Below are positions 8,860-17,640 of a stretch of DNA of 64,000 nucleotides, piece after piece (position 1 is the first letter of the stretch; each line of letters begins with the position of its first letter). This DNA comes from Ktedonobacteria bacterium. GTDB lineage: Bacteria > Chloroflexota > Ktedonobacteria > Ktedonobacterales > JACDGC01. The notes beneath the pieces are model-generated. The model was not told the origin of the DNA and did not search any database. It saw nothing but the letters and a program-made list of their open reading frames with translations. The position numbers and the translations under genes were made by a program. The stretch lies in assembly GCA_027459785.1 (NCBI GenBank), contig DAIDGU010000005.1, forward strand, positions 1-64,000, read 5' to 3'.

Positions 8860-9675
8860 ATGGATCAGTACATTCAGGGCAATCAACGGTTATGGGACGA
8901 GTACGCGGACATCAATTTCCAGTCGGGCCTTTACGATGTCGCCGGCTTCAAATCCTCGCCTGATCCCCTATCTCCTCTCATCCTTTCCGGAGTCGGCGAT
9001 GTGAGCGGCAAATCTTTGCTGCACCTGCAATGCCACTTCGGCAAGGATACGTTACGCTGGGCGCTCGCTGGCGCGACGGTGACGGGGATCGACTTTTCCG
9101 CCAAGGCTATCCAGTACGCTCAGCAGTTAGCCACCGACATGCAGATTCCCGCGACCTTCATCCAGACGAACCTCTATGATCTGCCCCAGGTACTCGAAGG
9201 GGCGTTCGATGTCGTTTTCACCTCGTATGGTGTCTTAGGCTGGCTGCCCGATCTGCAACAATGGGGAGCTATCATCGCGCACTTCCTCAAGCCAGGCGGG
9301 ATCTTTTATATCATCGAAGCGCATCCCACCATGAGGATCTTCGATGACAATGATCCCCAGGAACTGCGCGTCAAGTATCCCTATTTCCATGAGGACACGC
9401 CGGAGGTTATCGAACCACAGGGGGGCAACTATGCCGACCCCCACGCGGTGGTGACGCAGACCGAATATTTCTGGCAGCACAGTCTGGCTGATATCCTCAA
9501 CGCTTTGCTGGATGCCGGCTTGCAGGTGGAGTTCTTTCAGGAGTATCCGCATATCATCTGGCAAGCGTTGCCCTTCCTTGTGCAAGACGAGCAGGGCTAT
9601 TGGCGGCTGCCGCCAGCGTATCCTCAGTTGCCACTGACCTTCGCATTGCGCGCCAGCCAACCAGAGGTGCGCTGA
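8860..9675 (+). CDS. Class I SAM-dependent methyltransferase
   Basis: About 271 aa. SAM-binding motif I is LLHLQCHFGKDTLRWA, followed by GATVTGIDFS (acidic motif II) and DVVFTSYGVLGWLPDL. The C-terminal half (EYFWQHSLADILNALLDAGLQVEFFQEY) is typical of small-molecule methyltransferases of the UbiE/Methyltransf_25 type. The ATG at 8860 has AGAGAGGA 7 nt upstream; the frame opening at 8788 would read through the tRNA fragment and is rejected. Substrate unknown. Confidence 0.85.
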   Translation: MDQYIQGNQRLWDEYADINFQSGLYDVAGFKSSPDPLSPLILSGVGDVSGKSLLHLQCHFGKDTLRWALAGATVTGIDFSAKAIQYAQQLATDMQIPATFIQTNLYDLPQVLEGAFDVVFTSYGVLGWLPDLQQWGAIIAHFLKPGGIFYIIEAHPTMRIFDDNDPQELRVKYPYFHEDTPEVIEPQGGNYADPHAVVTQTEYFWQHSLADILNALLDAGLQVEFFQEYPHIIWQALPFLVQDEQGYWRLPPAYPQLPLTFALRASQPEVR

Positions 9676-10046
9676 AGCGGGCGGAGAGCGCGATACATCG
9701 CGCCCGTACAATGACCAAGGGCGAGGCAGGTTGCCGCCTTTTATTATGCGCGCATGCAAAGTTCCCGCCCCGATGCCTGAGCGCCGGATTGATTCAGCAT
9801 ACCGCCCTGAGCGTGCAAGCATGCTCGCTGATCCCTAGCATGCACATCTGGTCGGGACGATTCGCGCCACCCGGAAGGACGATCATCCTTCATTTTCTGA
9901 ACAATTGCGCTACCTCTTGCATTTCTCACTGGTTTAGTGCTAAACATATACATGAAGGCGATGTACGACCGGCAGAGTGGTACCGTTGGCCCGCTGTATG
10001 CGGACATCGCTCCCAACATCGTTGCATTACAAATGGAGGCACTACC
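9676..10046. other. Intergenic region upstream of the YceI gene
   Basis: About 370 bp. Contains the short palindrome GCGCGATACATCGCGC near 9689. No gene or clear promoter recognised. Confidence 0.5.
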
Positions 10047-10598
10047 TTGGCTACCCCACAGACGCAAACCGGCCAGACCACATGGGAACTCGATCCCGCG
10101 CATTCGCTGGTTGAATTCTCAGTCAAACATATGATGGTTGCGACGGTCAAAGGCCGCTTCAGCGGCGTGAAAGGGACCGTCGTCACCGATCCCGCCGATT
10201 ACAGCAAGGCATCGGTCGATGTCACTATCGACGCCAGCACCATCGACACGCGCGACGAGAAGCGTGACGGCCACCTGAAATCGCCGGACTTCCTCGACGT
10301 GGCGACGTATCCGACGATCACCTACAAAAGCACGAAGGTTGTCAGCGAAGACCAAACGCACCTGACGGTGGTCGGTGATCTGACGATTCATGGCGTCACG
10401 AAGTCCGTAGAACTCAAGACGGAGATCAACGGCCAGGGCAAGAATCCCTATGGTAAGACCATCGCCGGCTTTTCGGCCACCACGACCATCAACCGCAAGG
10501 ATTTCGGCCTGAACTGGAACGTCGCCCTCGAAGCTGGCGGCTTTTTGGTCAGCGACGACATCAAGATCGCTATCGAAGGCGAACTGATCCTGAATTAG
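10047..10598 (+). CDS. YceI family lipocalin-like protein
   Basis: About 183 aa. YceI-like domain over nearly the whole length: WELDPAHSLVEFSVKHMMVATVKGRFSG at the start, then SPDFLDVATYPTITYKS, VVGDLTIHGVTKSVEL and the closing strand ending IEGELILN. Members bind polyisoprenoids or amphiphiles. No signal peptide is seen, so it is probably cytoplasmic, unlike E. coli YceI. The start is TTG at 10047 because GGAGG lies 7 nt upstream; the longer frame from 9600 overlaps the methyltransferase gene. A strong terminator follows. Confidence 0.9.
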   Translation: MATPQTQTGQTTWELDPAHSLVEFSVKHMMVATVKGRFSGVKGTVVTDPADYSKASVDVTIDASTIDTRDEKRDGHLKSPDFLDVATYPTITYKSTKVVSEDQTHLTVVGDLTIHGVTKSVELKTEINGQGKNPYGKTIAGFSATTTINRKDFGLNWNVALEAGGFLVSDDIKIAIEGELILN

Positions 10599-10614
10599 AC
10601 ATCAGCGCGCCACG

Positions 10615-10651
10615 ACCGCCGGTTGAGTAAAGCTCAGCCGGTGGTTTTTTT
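10615..10651 (+). terminator. Rho-independent terminator after the YceI gene
   Basis: Stem ACCGCCGGTTGAG / CTCAGCCGGTGGT with a TAAAG-like loop, then seven T. Confidence 0.85.
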
Positions 10652-10711
10652 GTGCGCACGACCATCGAGCGGACGGTTGTCATACGCTTTGCGGATAATC
10701 AATATTGGTTA

Positions 10712-11218
10712 ACGGAGGACAGACATTCCTGCCGGTCATTACGATCTCCCGGAAGACAGCCATTCCCATAACACCGGAGGACAGCCATTCCTGTCTGTCC
10801 GGCCCCGCTGACCACCGTCTATACCCGAAATTGGTATCAGTGCATCGGAGACGCGGGCGGTTGCAATAGCGATTGGGACGGGGGATGGTTGATGGGGTTT
10901 TACCAAATCGGGCAGATAGTATCACATCCGCCGCCCGCCGGGGGCGGCATCCCAGCCGCCGCCCGCCCGCCGGGGGCAGGAGCATCGTTGCCGTGCGGTC
11001 GCCGGGGGCTGAACCCCCCGGCTCGGAAAGGGAACCCCTCCGGGCTGCGGGCAAACGTGTCCGCGCTTACTTGTAAAACTCCATCAACCACGCCTAATAT
11101 CCCTTTTGGGTAAAGACGGTGGTTATCGGGGCCGGACAGACAGGAATGTCTGTCCTCCGTGGTTATGGAGAATGGTTGTCCTTCGTTATTGCCAGAATGG
11201 CTGTCCTCCGTCACCTAT
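10712..11218. repeat. Large imperfect palindrome of GGACAGACATTCC units
   Basis: The left half (10712-10920) and right half (11040-11218) are reverse complements over long stretches: the GGAGGACAG...CATTCC units, CCGGCCCCG, ACCACCGTCT and GGTTGATGGGGTTTTAC versus its complement. The centre (about 10925-11035) is extremely GC-rich with repeated CCGCCCGCCGGGGGC. No transposase frame. Related units lie at 51375-51525 and 58061. Together with 10652-10711 and 11219-11436 this fills the whole gap between the YceI and S1 genes. Confidence 0.8.
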
Positions 11219-11386
11219 ATGGATCACCCGCAACGGGAATTGCATATCGTGCGCGCTACGGGCCTTCTTCTGGCAAAGAAACCGGCATGTGATGCTAGCT
11301 GCCTGGCGGCGATTATTGCAGCCGCCCTCACAAAAAGCCTATTCATGGTCAGAAGGGGCAATCCATTGTGGTTGCCAACGCCATAA

Positions 11387-11411
11387 TGCCGGATGCTGGC
11401 TGCATCCGGCA
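11387..11411 (-). terminator. Hairpin downstream of the S1 gene
   Basis: Perfect 9-bp stem GCCGGATGC / GCATCCGGC with a 5-nt loop, 27 nt past the S1-protein stop. No T tract on the minus strand, so it may be a 3' stabiliser rather than an intrinsic terminator. Confidence 0.45.
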
Positions 11412-11436
11412 CGGGGGGTGATAAGCTTAGCGCGGG

Positions 11437-12837
11437 TTAGGCGTCGTTGTCGCCCGATGTCTCGCCGTCCGCTGCGCGCCCGTTGGGGCTGGATTCCACC
11501 ATGCGGCGGGCTTGGGCGAAGGCGGCTCCGAAGGCGGTCGTGGGCGCGTCCTCTGCCTGGCGTGCGCTCGCGTTGCCGTTGCTGGCGACGACGGGCGCGG
11601 CCTCCGGCGTTGGGGCGGCAGGCGTGGGCGTCTCCGGAGGCATCTGCTGGTACGCTTGCTCCAACAGGTCGTCCGACATGCCGACAGCGGCGGTGGGTTC
11701 GGCCACGGCGCGCATGCTCAGGCCCAGGCGGCGGCGGTCGCTTTCGATACGCAACACGCGCACCTGCACCTCCTGGCCCTCGCGCAGCGACGTTTTCGCG
11801 TCGTTCGTCGGCGGATAGATCTCCGTCACGTGGATCAAGCCTTCGATGCCGTTTTCGATGCGCGCGAAGGCACCGAACGGCGCGATCTTCGTGATGGTCC
11901 CCGTCACAAGCTGGCCGACGTAATAGCGCTGCTCGACCGTGGACCACGGATCGACCTCGGCGCGTTTGATCGACAGGGCGATCTTCTTGCGGTCCTTGTC
12001 GATGCTCAGCACCTGCACCTCGACCTCCTGGCCGACATGCAGCACCTCGCTGGGGTGGTTCACGCGGCTCCAGGCGAGCTGGCTGATATGCACCAGGCCG
12101 TCCGCGCCGCCGAGATCGATGAACGCGCCGAAATGCGCCAGGTTACTGACGATGCCATGCCGGACCTCGCCGACTTGCAGTTCGGCGAGCAATTCGTCGC
12201 GCCGCCGCGCCCGCCATTCCTGCATCGCCAGGCGCTCCGAGAGGATCAGCCGGTTGCGGTTGCGATTGATCTCGATGATCTTGAGTTTGAGGGTCTTGCC
12301 GACCATCGCTTGCAGCTTGCTGAGTGTCTCGGCGTTCTCGGCGCTATCCTCGCGCTTGAGGTTCATGATCTGCGAGATCGGCACGAAACCGCGCACGCCG
12401 TCGAGGTTGACGATCAAGCCGCCCTTGTTGCTCTCGATGACCTCGGCGTCGATGATATCGCCGCGCTCGAACATCTCATGCGCGACGCGCCACTGGCGCT
12501 CTTGCCGCGCCTTGCGGATCGAGACGATGGCATGCCCCTCCGGCGTTTCCGGCTGCAACACATACACCAGCAGCGTATCATTGCGATGGATCTCGTCCAG
12601 GGAGCCATACCCGCTGGAAGAAAGTTCTTTGAGTGGCAACACCGCTTCAGATTTCAGACCAATATCGACTAAAATCTCATCGCGGTCGATCGACACCACG
12701 GTCCCCTCGACGACATCGCCGCGCTTGACGGTTTTCATCGCGTGCTCGGCTTCGTCCAGGTACGCCGCCATGCTGTTCTCGAAAGAATCTTCGGCGTCGT
12801 CGTGGTCTGTCATACGATTGTCATCCATTGTTTTCAT
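11437..12837 (-). CDS. rpsA: 30S ribosomal protein S1-like protein with four S1 domains
   Basis: About 466 aa. Four S1 RNA-binding domains in order, beginning with KRGDVVEGTVVSIDRDEILV, RGDIIDAEVIESNKGGLIV, VGEVRHGIVSNLAHFGAFI and VGQLVTGTITKIAPFGAFA, then an Ala/Pro-rich acidic tail. Short S1 proteins of this type serve as S1 outside Proteobacteria. The ATG at 12837 was chosen because the acidic family-like N-terminus (DSFENSMAAYLDEAEHA) starts soon after; in-frame ATGs at 12825 and 12813 are alternatives. The upstream extension to 13098 is Arg/Ala-rich and not credible. Confidence 0.9.
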   Translation of the reverse strand: MKTMDDNRMTDHDDAEDSFENSMAAYLDEAEHAMKTVKRGDVVEGTVVSIDRDEILVDIGLKSEAVLPLKELSSSGYGSLDEIHRNDTLLVYVLQPETPEGHAIVSIRKARQERQWRVAHEMFERGDIIDAEVIESNKGGLIVNLDGVRGFVPISQIMNLKREDSAENAETLSKLQAMVGKTLKLKIIEINRNRNRLILSERLAMQEWRARRRDELLAELQVGEVRHGIVSNLAHFGAFIDLGGADGLVHISQLAWSRVNHPSEVLHVGQEVEVQVLSIDKDRKKIALSIKRAEVDPWSTVEQRYYVGQLVTGTITKIAPFGAFARIENGIEGLIHVTEIYPPTNDAKTSLREGQEVQVRVLRIESDRRRLGLSMRAVAEPTAAVGMSDDLLEQAYQQMPPETPTPAAPTPEAAPVVASNGNASARQAEDAPTTAFGAAFAQARRMVESSPNGRAADGETSGDNDA

Positions 12838-13304
12838 TACCCGCCCGCTCAGGTTGTTTTGCGGCGCGTTAAACGCTGCCGCTCGCCATGCCCTTGTGGT
12901 GACGGCATGGCCCGCTGTGCCAGCTAGCCCCCTCGTTGCAGTCGAAAATCTCGCGCGAGCCAGGCTACGAGCGCGAGGCAGAGTGGGTTGCGCGGAGCGC
13001 GCACAGGGAGTCCCTAGGGCGCATGAAACAGCGTTGGTCATGCGCCGACCGTGCAGCAGTCCTCTACGTTGTCGGTGCGTTGTGGCGCGCAAACACACGG
13101 CTCACCCGTCATCCTGAACGCAGTGGCGATCAGTCGAGTGCGTGGTTGCGCGTGCCCCCACTTCGTGGACTCATTATAGCAAACATGTCATGATTTGGCA
13201 AGCCAAATTTCCCATTTCCCCCCTCAATCGCGTAATATTCGTCCAAATGATGGTACTATACAAGGTGTCGGGGTACTATGCCGACAAGCGAGAGGAACAA
13301 CACG
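12838..13304. other. Divergent intergenic region S1 / Nudix
   Basis: About 467 bp between divergent genes. It should hold both promoters; an AT-rich stretch at about 13170-13260 is the likely site, but no convincing -35/-10 pair stands out. No gene seen. Confidence 0.5.
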
Positions 13305-13916
13305 ATGGCGGACCACGCCGCGCTTTTGCATGATCTGAATGCGCTGGTGGCGCATCTGCGCGTGGCCCTCAGCGCCCCCCCACCGCCGACCGATCCGGCG
13401 GCACTGGCCGCGCGCCCCTCCGCAGTGCTGCTGCCCCTGCATGCTGGTGCGGATGGCACCCCCCACGTGATCTTCACCGAACGCTCGCGCGCCCTCCGCC
13501 GCCACAGCGGCGAGATCTCCTTCCCCGGCGGCAGGCAGGATGCTGGCGACGGGTCGCTCTGGGCGACGGCGCTGCGCGAGGCACAGGAAGAGATCGGCCT
13601 TGCTCCCGCGCGCGTGACACCGCTGGGCGAGTTGCCCGCTGTCTTCACCGTCGTCAGCAATTACCTGATCGTGCCACAGGTGGGCCTGGTGGCAGGGACG
13701 CTGGCTGAGATCGCCCCGGCGATCAATCCCGCCGAGGTGGCGCTGGTTATCGACGCGCCGCTGGCCGCGCTGGCCGATCCCGCCATCCACCACACAGAAG
13801 AGTGGACGCGCGGAGGCCGGTCACATCTGGTCTATTTCTATCAGTATGGACCCCACCGCATCTGGGGCGCGACTGCACGCATTCTGGCCGATCTTTTGCA
13901 GCGTATCCCCCATTAG
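13305..13916 (+). CDS. Nudix hydrolase, CoA pyrophosphatase type
   Basis: About 203 aa. The UPF0035/CoAse signature VIFTERSRALRRHSGEISFP directly precedes the Nudix box (GGRQDAGDGSLWATALREAQ then EEIGL), with all catalytic Glu residues present. Members cleave CoA and its derivatives to phosphopantetheine and 3',5'-ADP. The ATG at 13305 has AGAGGA 8 nt upstream; ATG 13278 is in frame but lacks a site. Confidence 0.88.
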   Translation: MADHAALLHDLNALVAHLRVALSAPPPPTDPAALAARPSAVLLPLHAGADGTPHVIFTERSRALRRHSGEISFPGGRQDAGDGSLWATALREAQEEIGLAPARVTPLGELPAVFTVVSNYLIVPQVGLVAGTLAEIAPAINPAEVALVIDAPLAALADPAIHHTEEWTRGGRSHLVYFYQYGPHRIWGATARILADLLQRIPH

Positions 13917-14343
13917 TACTTGCAACGTCTTCTACTTCACATCTGTGTTACCAAACCAAAGGGCATCCGTCTCGAATGATAGACACCGCCTTGACGATCA
14001 TGCCTTTGCGATTCGGCAGAGGCGCCACCAATAGCAGGAACATGGCCACCGCCGACCCTCGGCGCGCTGGCTGCCCCACTTCGTTCTGGTGTTCCAGTTT
14101 GCCCCCTGGAATGCCCGGTGCTGGTTTAATGGCACCGCACACCGCTCAGGTTGTGAGCTATTTCCCCCTCTGCGCCCTGCATGGTGGAAGCGATCGTTGG
14201 TCGATGGTGTTTCGGGTCGTTCTCGTAGCGCGATGTAGCTGTAGTGTGTTCCTCGTAGTCATCGTCCCCCATTTTAGAGAGCGAGGCTTGCCCCTGCCGC
14301 GTGCCGCCACGGCTCAGCCACGCGTGGTACTGCGTTGTTGCTG
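13917..14343. other. Intergenic region, no gene seen
   Basis: 427 bp. Short open frames on both strands lack ribosome-binding sites and family features. No repeat or terminator recognised. Confidence 0.5.
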
Positions 14344-15102
14344 ATGTGGATTGATGTCGTTTACACTCCAACTGAATTACCCGCCGCTTTGCGCGAGCAT
14401 CCCGGCGCGGCCTGTGCCGTCATCGACGTGGTGCGCGCAACGACCACGCTCGTCGTCTGTGGCGAGCGCCAGGTCGCGCGCGTGCTGGTGACGGCGGATG
14501 TCGCCGCCGCGCGGGCGCTGGCCCAGGCGCAGCCTGGCACGCTGTTGGCCGGCGAGGTCGGGGGCCAGGCACCTGCCGGTTTCGACTTCGGCAATTCCCC
14601 TACGGATCTGCTGCACGCCGATCTCGCCGGTCGGCAATTCGCCTTCGCCACGACGAACGGCACGCGGGCGTTGCGCGCGGCCCAGGCGGGCCAGGCGGGC
14701 GCGATCTATGCGGCGGCGTTGCGCAACGCTGCTGCCGTCGCCGAGCTGGCGCTCCGCCAGCCACCGGAGCGCGCGTTCCTGCTCGTCTGTGCCGGGCGCG
14801 GGGACCGTGTGGCACTGGACGATCTCTATACCGCCGGCATCATCGTCGGCTTGATCGCGGCGCGCACCGCGCCGGACATCCCTCACCTGGCCCTCACCGA
14901 GGGCGCGCTGATCGCGCGCGATCTGGCGCACACCGCCGGCCCGCCGCTGGACGTGCTGCGCCGGTCGGACGCTGGCCGCGCCGTCAGCGCGATCGGGCTG
15001 GGGGCGGACCTGGACGCCTGTGCCGCCGTAAATGCCAGTAACGTCATCCCACGTGTGTCCGCCAGCGGTCACGCCGGTGAACTCGTCATCACTTTCGCGT
15101 GA
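14344..15102 (+). CDS. comB: ComB-family 2-phosphosulfolactate phosphatase
   Basis: About 252 aa. ComB family motifs: AVIDVVRATTTLV, LLAGEVGGQAPAGFDFGNSP, FATTNGTRAL and VCAGRGDRVALDDLYTAG. In methanogens the Mg-dependent enzyme dephosphorylates 2-phosphosulfolactate for coenzyme M synthesis; in bacteria lacking that pathway the substrate is uncertain. No other sulfolactate gene is nearby. The ATG at 14344 gives MWIDVVYTPTEL; no clear Shine-Dalgarno site is visible. Confidence 0.85.
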   Translation: MWIDVVYTPTELPAALREHPGAACAVIDVVRATTTLVVCGERQVARVLVTADVAAARALAQAQPGTLLAGEVGGQAPAGFDFGNSPTDLLHADLAGRQFAFATTNGTRALRAAQAGQAGAIYAAALRNAAAVAELALRQPPERAFLLVCAGRGDRVALDDLYTAGIIVGLIAARTAPDIPHLALTEGALIARDLAHTAGPPLDVLRRSDAGRAVSAIGLGADLDACAAVNASNVIPRVSASGHAGELVITFA

Positions 15103-15104
15103 GG

Positions 15105-15311
15105 TTACGCGGCGCGGCGCGTTGTCGCCGCATCGCTGCGTCGCTCCGGCCAGCGCAGGATCGCGGCTTGCCGGCCTCGGCCTCGTCGCTGCCAGACCCC
15201 ACCGGCAGCGAGCGTGAGCGCGCCGACGAGCAGCAGTTCAGCCAGCAGCCGCAACGGTGCCTGCAACCGCGCCGCCAGGTAGAGCAGCAAATGAGCATAC
15301 AACGCGACCAT
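15105..15311 (-). CDS. Small membrane protein candidate
   Basis: 68 aa, not recognised. It begins MVALYAHLLLYLAARLQAPL and continues with a second hydrophobic run (LLAELLLVGALTLAAGGVW), then an Arg-rich tail: two membrane segments with positive ends. GGGAGG lies 8 nt before the ATG. Convergent with comB (stops 2 nt apart). The rest of the 390-bp gap between comB and the nuclease gene is empty. The tail could be GC-biased read-through, so only moderately sure. Confidence 0.45.
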   Translation of the reverse strand: MVALYAHLLLYLAARLQAPLRLLAELLLVGALTLAAGGVWQRRGRGRQAAILRWPERRSDAATTRRAA

Positions 15312-15492
15312 ACCCCGATCCTCCCGCAAACCTACCCTTTCAACATAGCGCGCGGCCCCAAGCGCGGGCGGGCCAGGGCCGGCGAGTGTGGCAGGCCATA
15401 CGGCACTAGCCCAAATAACCTCTGTCGCTTTTCGACCAGATGTGCTATCCTATCTTCATCACCCCACCCCAGGTAGAGGATGGTATTGCCGT

Positions 15493-17610
15493 ATGGCCGC
15501 TGATGATCGGGATGAGGCGCTCCCCGCGCTGGAAGGCGACGCGGGCGGGCAGGGCGCGCTGCTGCGCCGGGCGCATGCCGCGCTGGTGGCGGCGGGTGCG
15601 CCGTTGGGCGCAGCGCAGCTCGTGCCGGCGGTCTTCGGCGTGGCTGGCGACCTGACGGAGCGTTCGCCCTGGCACGGCTTGCTGGCGCGGCTGCTGGGCG
15701 GCATGGACATCTTTCAGGCTGGCCCGGACGGCACATGGGCGCTGCGCGAGTGGAGCGCGGACGATCTGGCGCTGGACGCCGTCGAGTTCGCCGTGCTGGA
15801 TGTCGAGACCACCGGCCTTTCGCCCAGCCGCAACCGGATCATCGAGATCGGCGCGCTGATCGTGCAGGGCGATGCCACGCGCGGCACCTTCGCCGAATTG
15901 GTCAATCCGGGCCGTAAAATCCCTGATTTCATCGCGCGTTTCACCGGCATCGCGTCGGAAATGGTGGTGCGCGCGCCCAAAGCGGAAAAGGTGCTACCCG
16001 ATCTGGTGGACTTCTTGGGCAGGCGACCTGTGGTGGGCCACAACGTCAGCTTCGACCTGAACTTTCTGGGCTATGAGGCGCAACGGCTGGGCGGCAACCT
16101 CTTTTTCCCCACGGAGGGCATCGACACGATCGTGCTGGCGCGGCGCTTTTTGCCGGGGGTGCGGCGCGTGAAGCTGGACGTGCTGGCGAGCCGGCTGGGC
16201 GTGCAGGCACACGAGCGCCATCGCGCGCTGGGCGATGCGCAAACCACAGCGGACATCCTGCGCCTGTTGCTGGCGCGGGCCAAGGCTGAGGGGTGCCGCA
16301 CGCTGGCGGATCTGCGCGCGGCGCTGGCGGAATTCGCTGGCAAAGCGCCCCCCGCGCGGGGCATGGTGGGCGAGGCGCGGCCCACCGGCAGCATGTACCT
16401 GAATCCCGCCTGGCGACGCGACTTCCCGACCCAGCCGGGCGTGTATCTGATGCGCGACGAACTGGGCAAGGTGATCTATGTCGGCAAGGCCAAGTGCCTG
16501 CGTGACCGGCTGGCATCGTACTATAATCATCCCCTTGGTTACACGCGCAAGATGGACGGCCTCTTGCAGAACGTGCAGGCCATCGAAACGCGCGTGCTCG
16601 GCTCCGAACTGGAGGCGCTGCTGGTGGAATCGCGGCTGATCAAGGAGTTGCAGCCGCGCTATAACGTGCAACTGCGCAACTATGAGCAGTATCCCTTCAT
16701 CAAGATCGATGTGAAAGCAGACTTTCCGCGCGTCTTTGCCACGCGCGAGGTGCGCGCCGACGGCGGGCGTTATTTCGGCCCCTTCAGCTCGCGCCGCGCG
16801 GTAGATGCCACGATTGAGGTCATCCAAAAGCTGTTTCCCATCCGCACCTGCACCCGCGCCCTGCCGCCCGCCGCCAAGCCCAGCGATCCCTGCCTGCGCT
16901 ACCACATGGGGCGCTGTGCCGCGCCCTGCAAGGGGGTGGCGTCGCGGGAGGCATATCGGGCTATGATCGACGAGGTGGTGGACTTCCTGGCGCGCAGTCG
17001 GGGCGATATGATGGATGCGCTGCGCAATAAGATGTGGGAGGCGGCGGCCCGCGATGACTTCGAGCGCGCTGCCGCTTTGCGCGATGTGATCCGCCATGCC
17101 GACAGCGTGTTGCTGGGCCAGAAGCTCATCACCGGCGCGATTGAGGCGAACAACCTGCTGCTGCTCTACCCCTCCGCCCAGCCGGCGCACGCCGAGATGT
17201 ATCTGGTACGTCACGGTCGCCTGGTGGAACAACGCTGTGTGGCGTGCGATCCCGCCGCCATCGCCGCCGACTTCGAGGATCTGATGCGCCGCGCCATCTG
17301 GCTTGGGCCGCCACCCACCAAAGTGGGCAAGGCAGAGGTCGATCAGATCAACATCATCGCGCGCTGGGTCCACAGCCACAGCCGCGAGCATGGCCGCGCT
17401 TTCTTCACGTTGCCGGCGAACCTGGACGATGCTGACGCAGTGGCGGCGCTGCGCACGGCGGTGGTGACGCGCACCATCGCCATCGCTCGTGGTGAAGCCG
17501 ATGACGCGCTCGCCGTTGCCACGGACGCCGAAGCCCCAGAGAATGCTACCGAACAGCCGGCGGAGGTGACGGCGCGACTGGGGGCGGATGACGCGCACGC
17601 GCCTGAGTGA
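15493..17610 (+). CDS. DnaQ-like exonuclease fused to UvrC-type GIY-YIG nuclease
   Basis: About 705 aa. Residues about 102-265: DEDDh 3'-5' exonuclease (DVETTGLSPSRNRIIEIGAL, VGHNVSFDLNFL, HRALGDAQTT). Residues about 312-392: GIY-YIG endonuclease (GVYLMRDELGKVIYVGKAKC). Then a UvrC-like region with CLRYHMGRCAAPC and a UVR motif near residue 520 (DDFERAAALRDVIRH). The RNase-H-like and helix-hairpin-helix C-terminus of full UvrC is not recognisable. Exonuclease/GIY-YIG fusions are known in actinobacteria and Cho-like proteins help incise 3' to lesions. Start ATG 15493 is provisional. Confidence 0.88.
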   Translation: MAADDRDEALPALEGDAGGQGALLRRAHAALVAAGAPLGAAQLVPAVFGVAGDLTERSPWHGLLARLLGGMDIFQAGPDGTWALREWSADDLALDAVEFAVLDVETTGLSPSRNRIIEIGALIVQGDATRGTFAELVNPGRKIPDFIARFTGIASEMVVRAPKAEKVLPDLVDFLGRRPVVGHNVSFDLNFLGYEAQRLGGNLFFPTEGIDTIVLARRFLPGVRRVKLDVLASRLGVQAHERHRALGDAQTTADILRLLLARAKAEGCRTLADLRAALAEFAGKAPPARGMVGEARPTGSMYLNPAWRRDFPTQPGVYLMRDELGKVIYVGKAKCLRDRLASYYNHPLGYTRKMDGLLQNVQAIETRVLGSELEALLVESRLIKELQPRYNVQLRNYEQYPFIKIDVKADFPRVFATREVRADGGRYFGPFSSRRAVDATIEVIQKLFPIRTCTRALPPAAKPSDPCLRYHMGRCAAPCKGVASREAYRAMIDEVVDFLARSRGDMMDALRNKMWEAAARDDFERAAALRDVIRHADSVLLGQKLITGAIEANNLLLLYPSAQPAHAEMYLVRHGRLVEQRCVACDPAAIAADFEDLMRRAIWLGPPPTKVGKAEVDQINIIARWVHSHSREHGRAFFTLPANLDDADAVAALRTAVVTRTIAIARGEADDALAVATDAEAPENATEQPAEVTARLGADDAHAPE

Positions 17611-17640
17611 CAGCAAGCGATGCAAGTGATAGCAAGCAGA

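Noticed and set aside
11512-12672. 386-codon + strand frame opposite the S1 protein gene
   Set aside because: Composition typical of antisense to acidic repeats; S1 domains on the minus strand are unambiguous.
13802-14344. 180-codon + strand frame between the Nudix and comB genes
   Set aside because: Begins inside the Nudix gene in another frame, Ser/Cys-rich, no motif or ribosome-binding site.
15994-17625. 543-codon open frame antisense to the exonuclease/GIY-YIG gene
   Set aside because: His/Arg/Leu-rich shadow frame with no motif; the opposite strand has well-defined domains.
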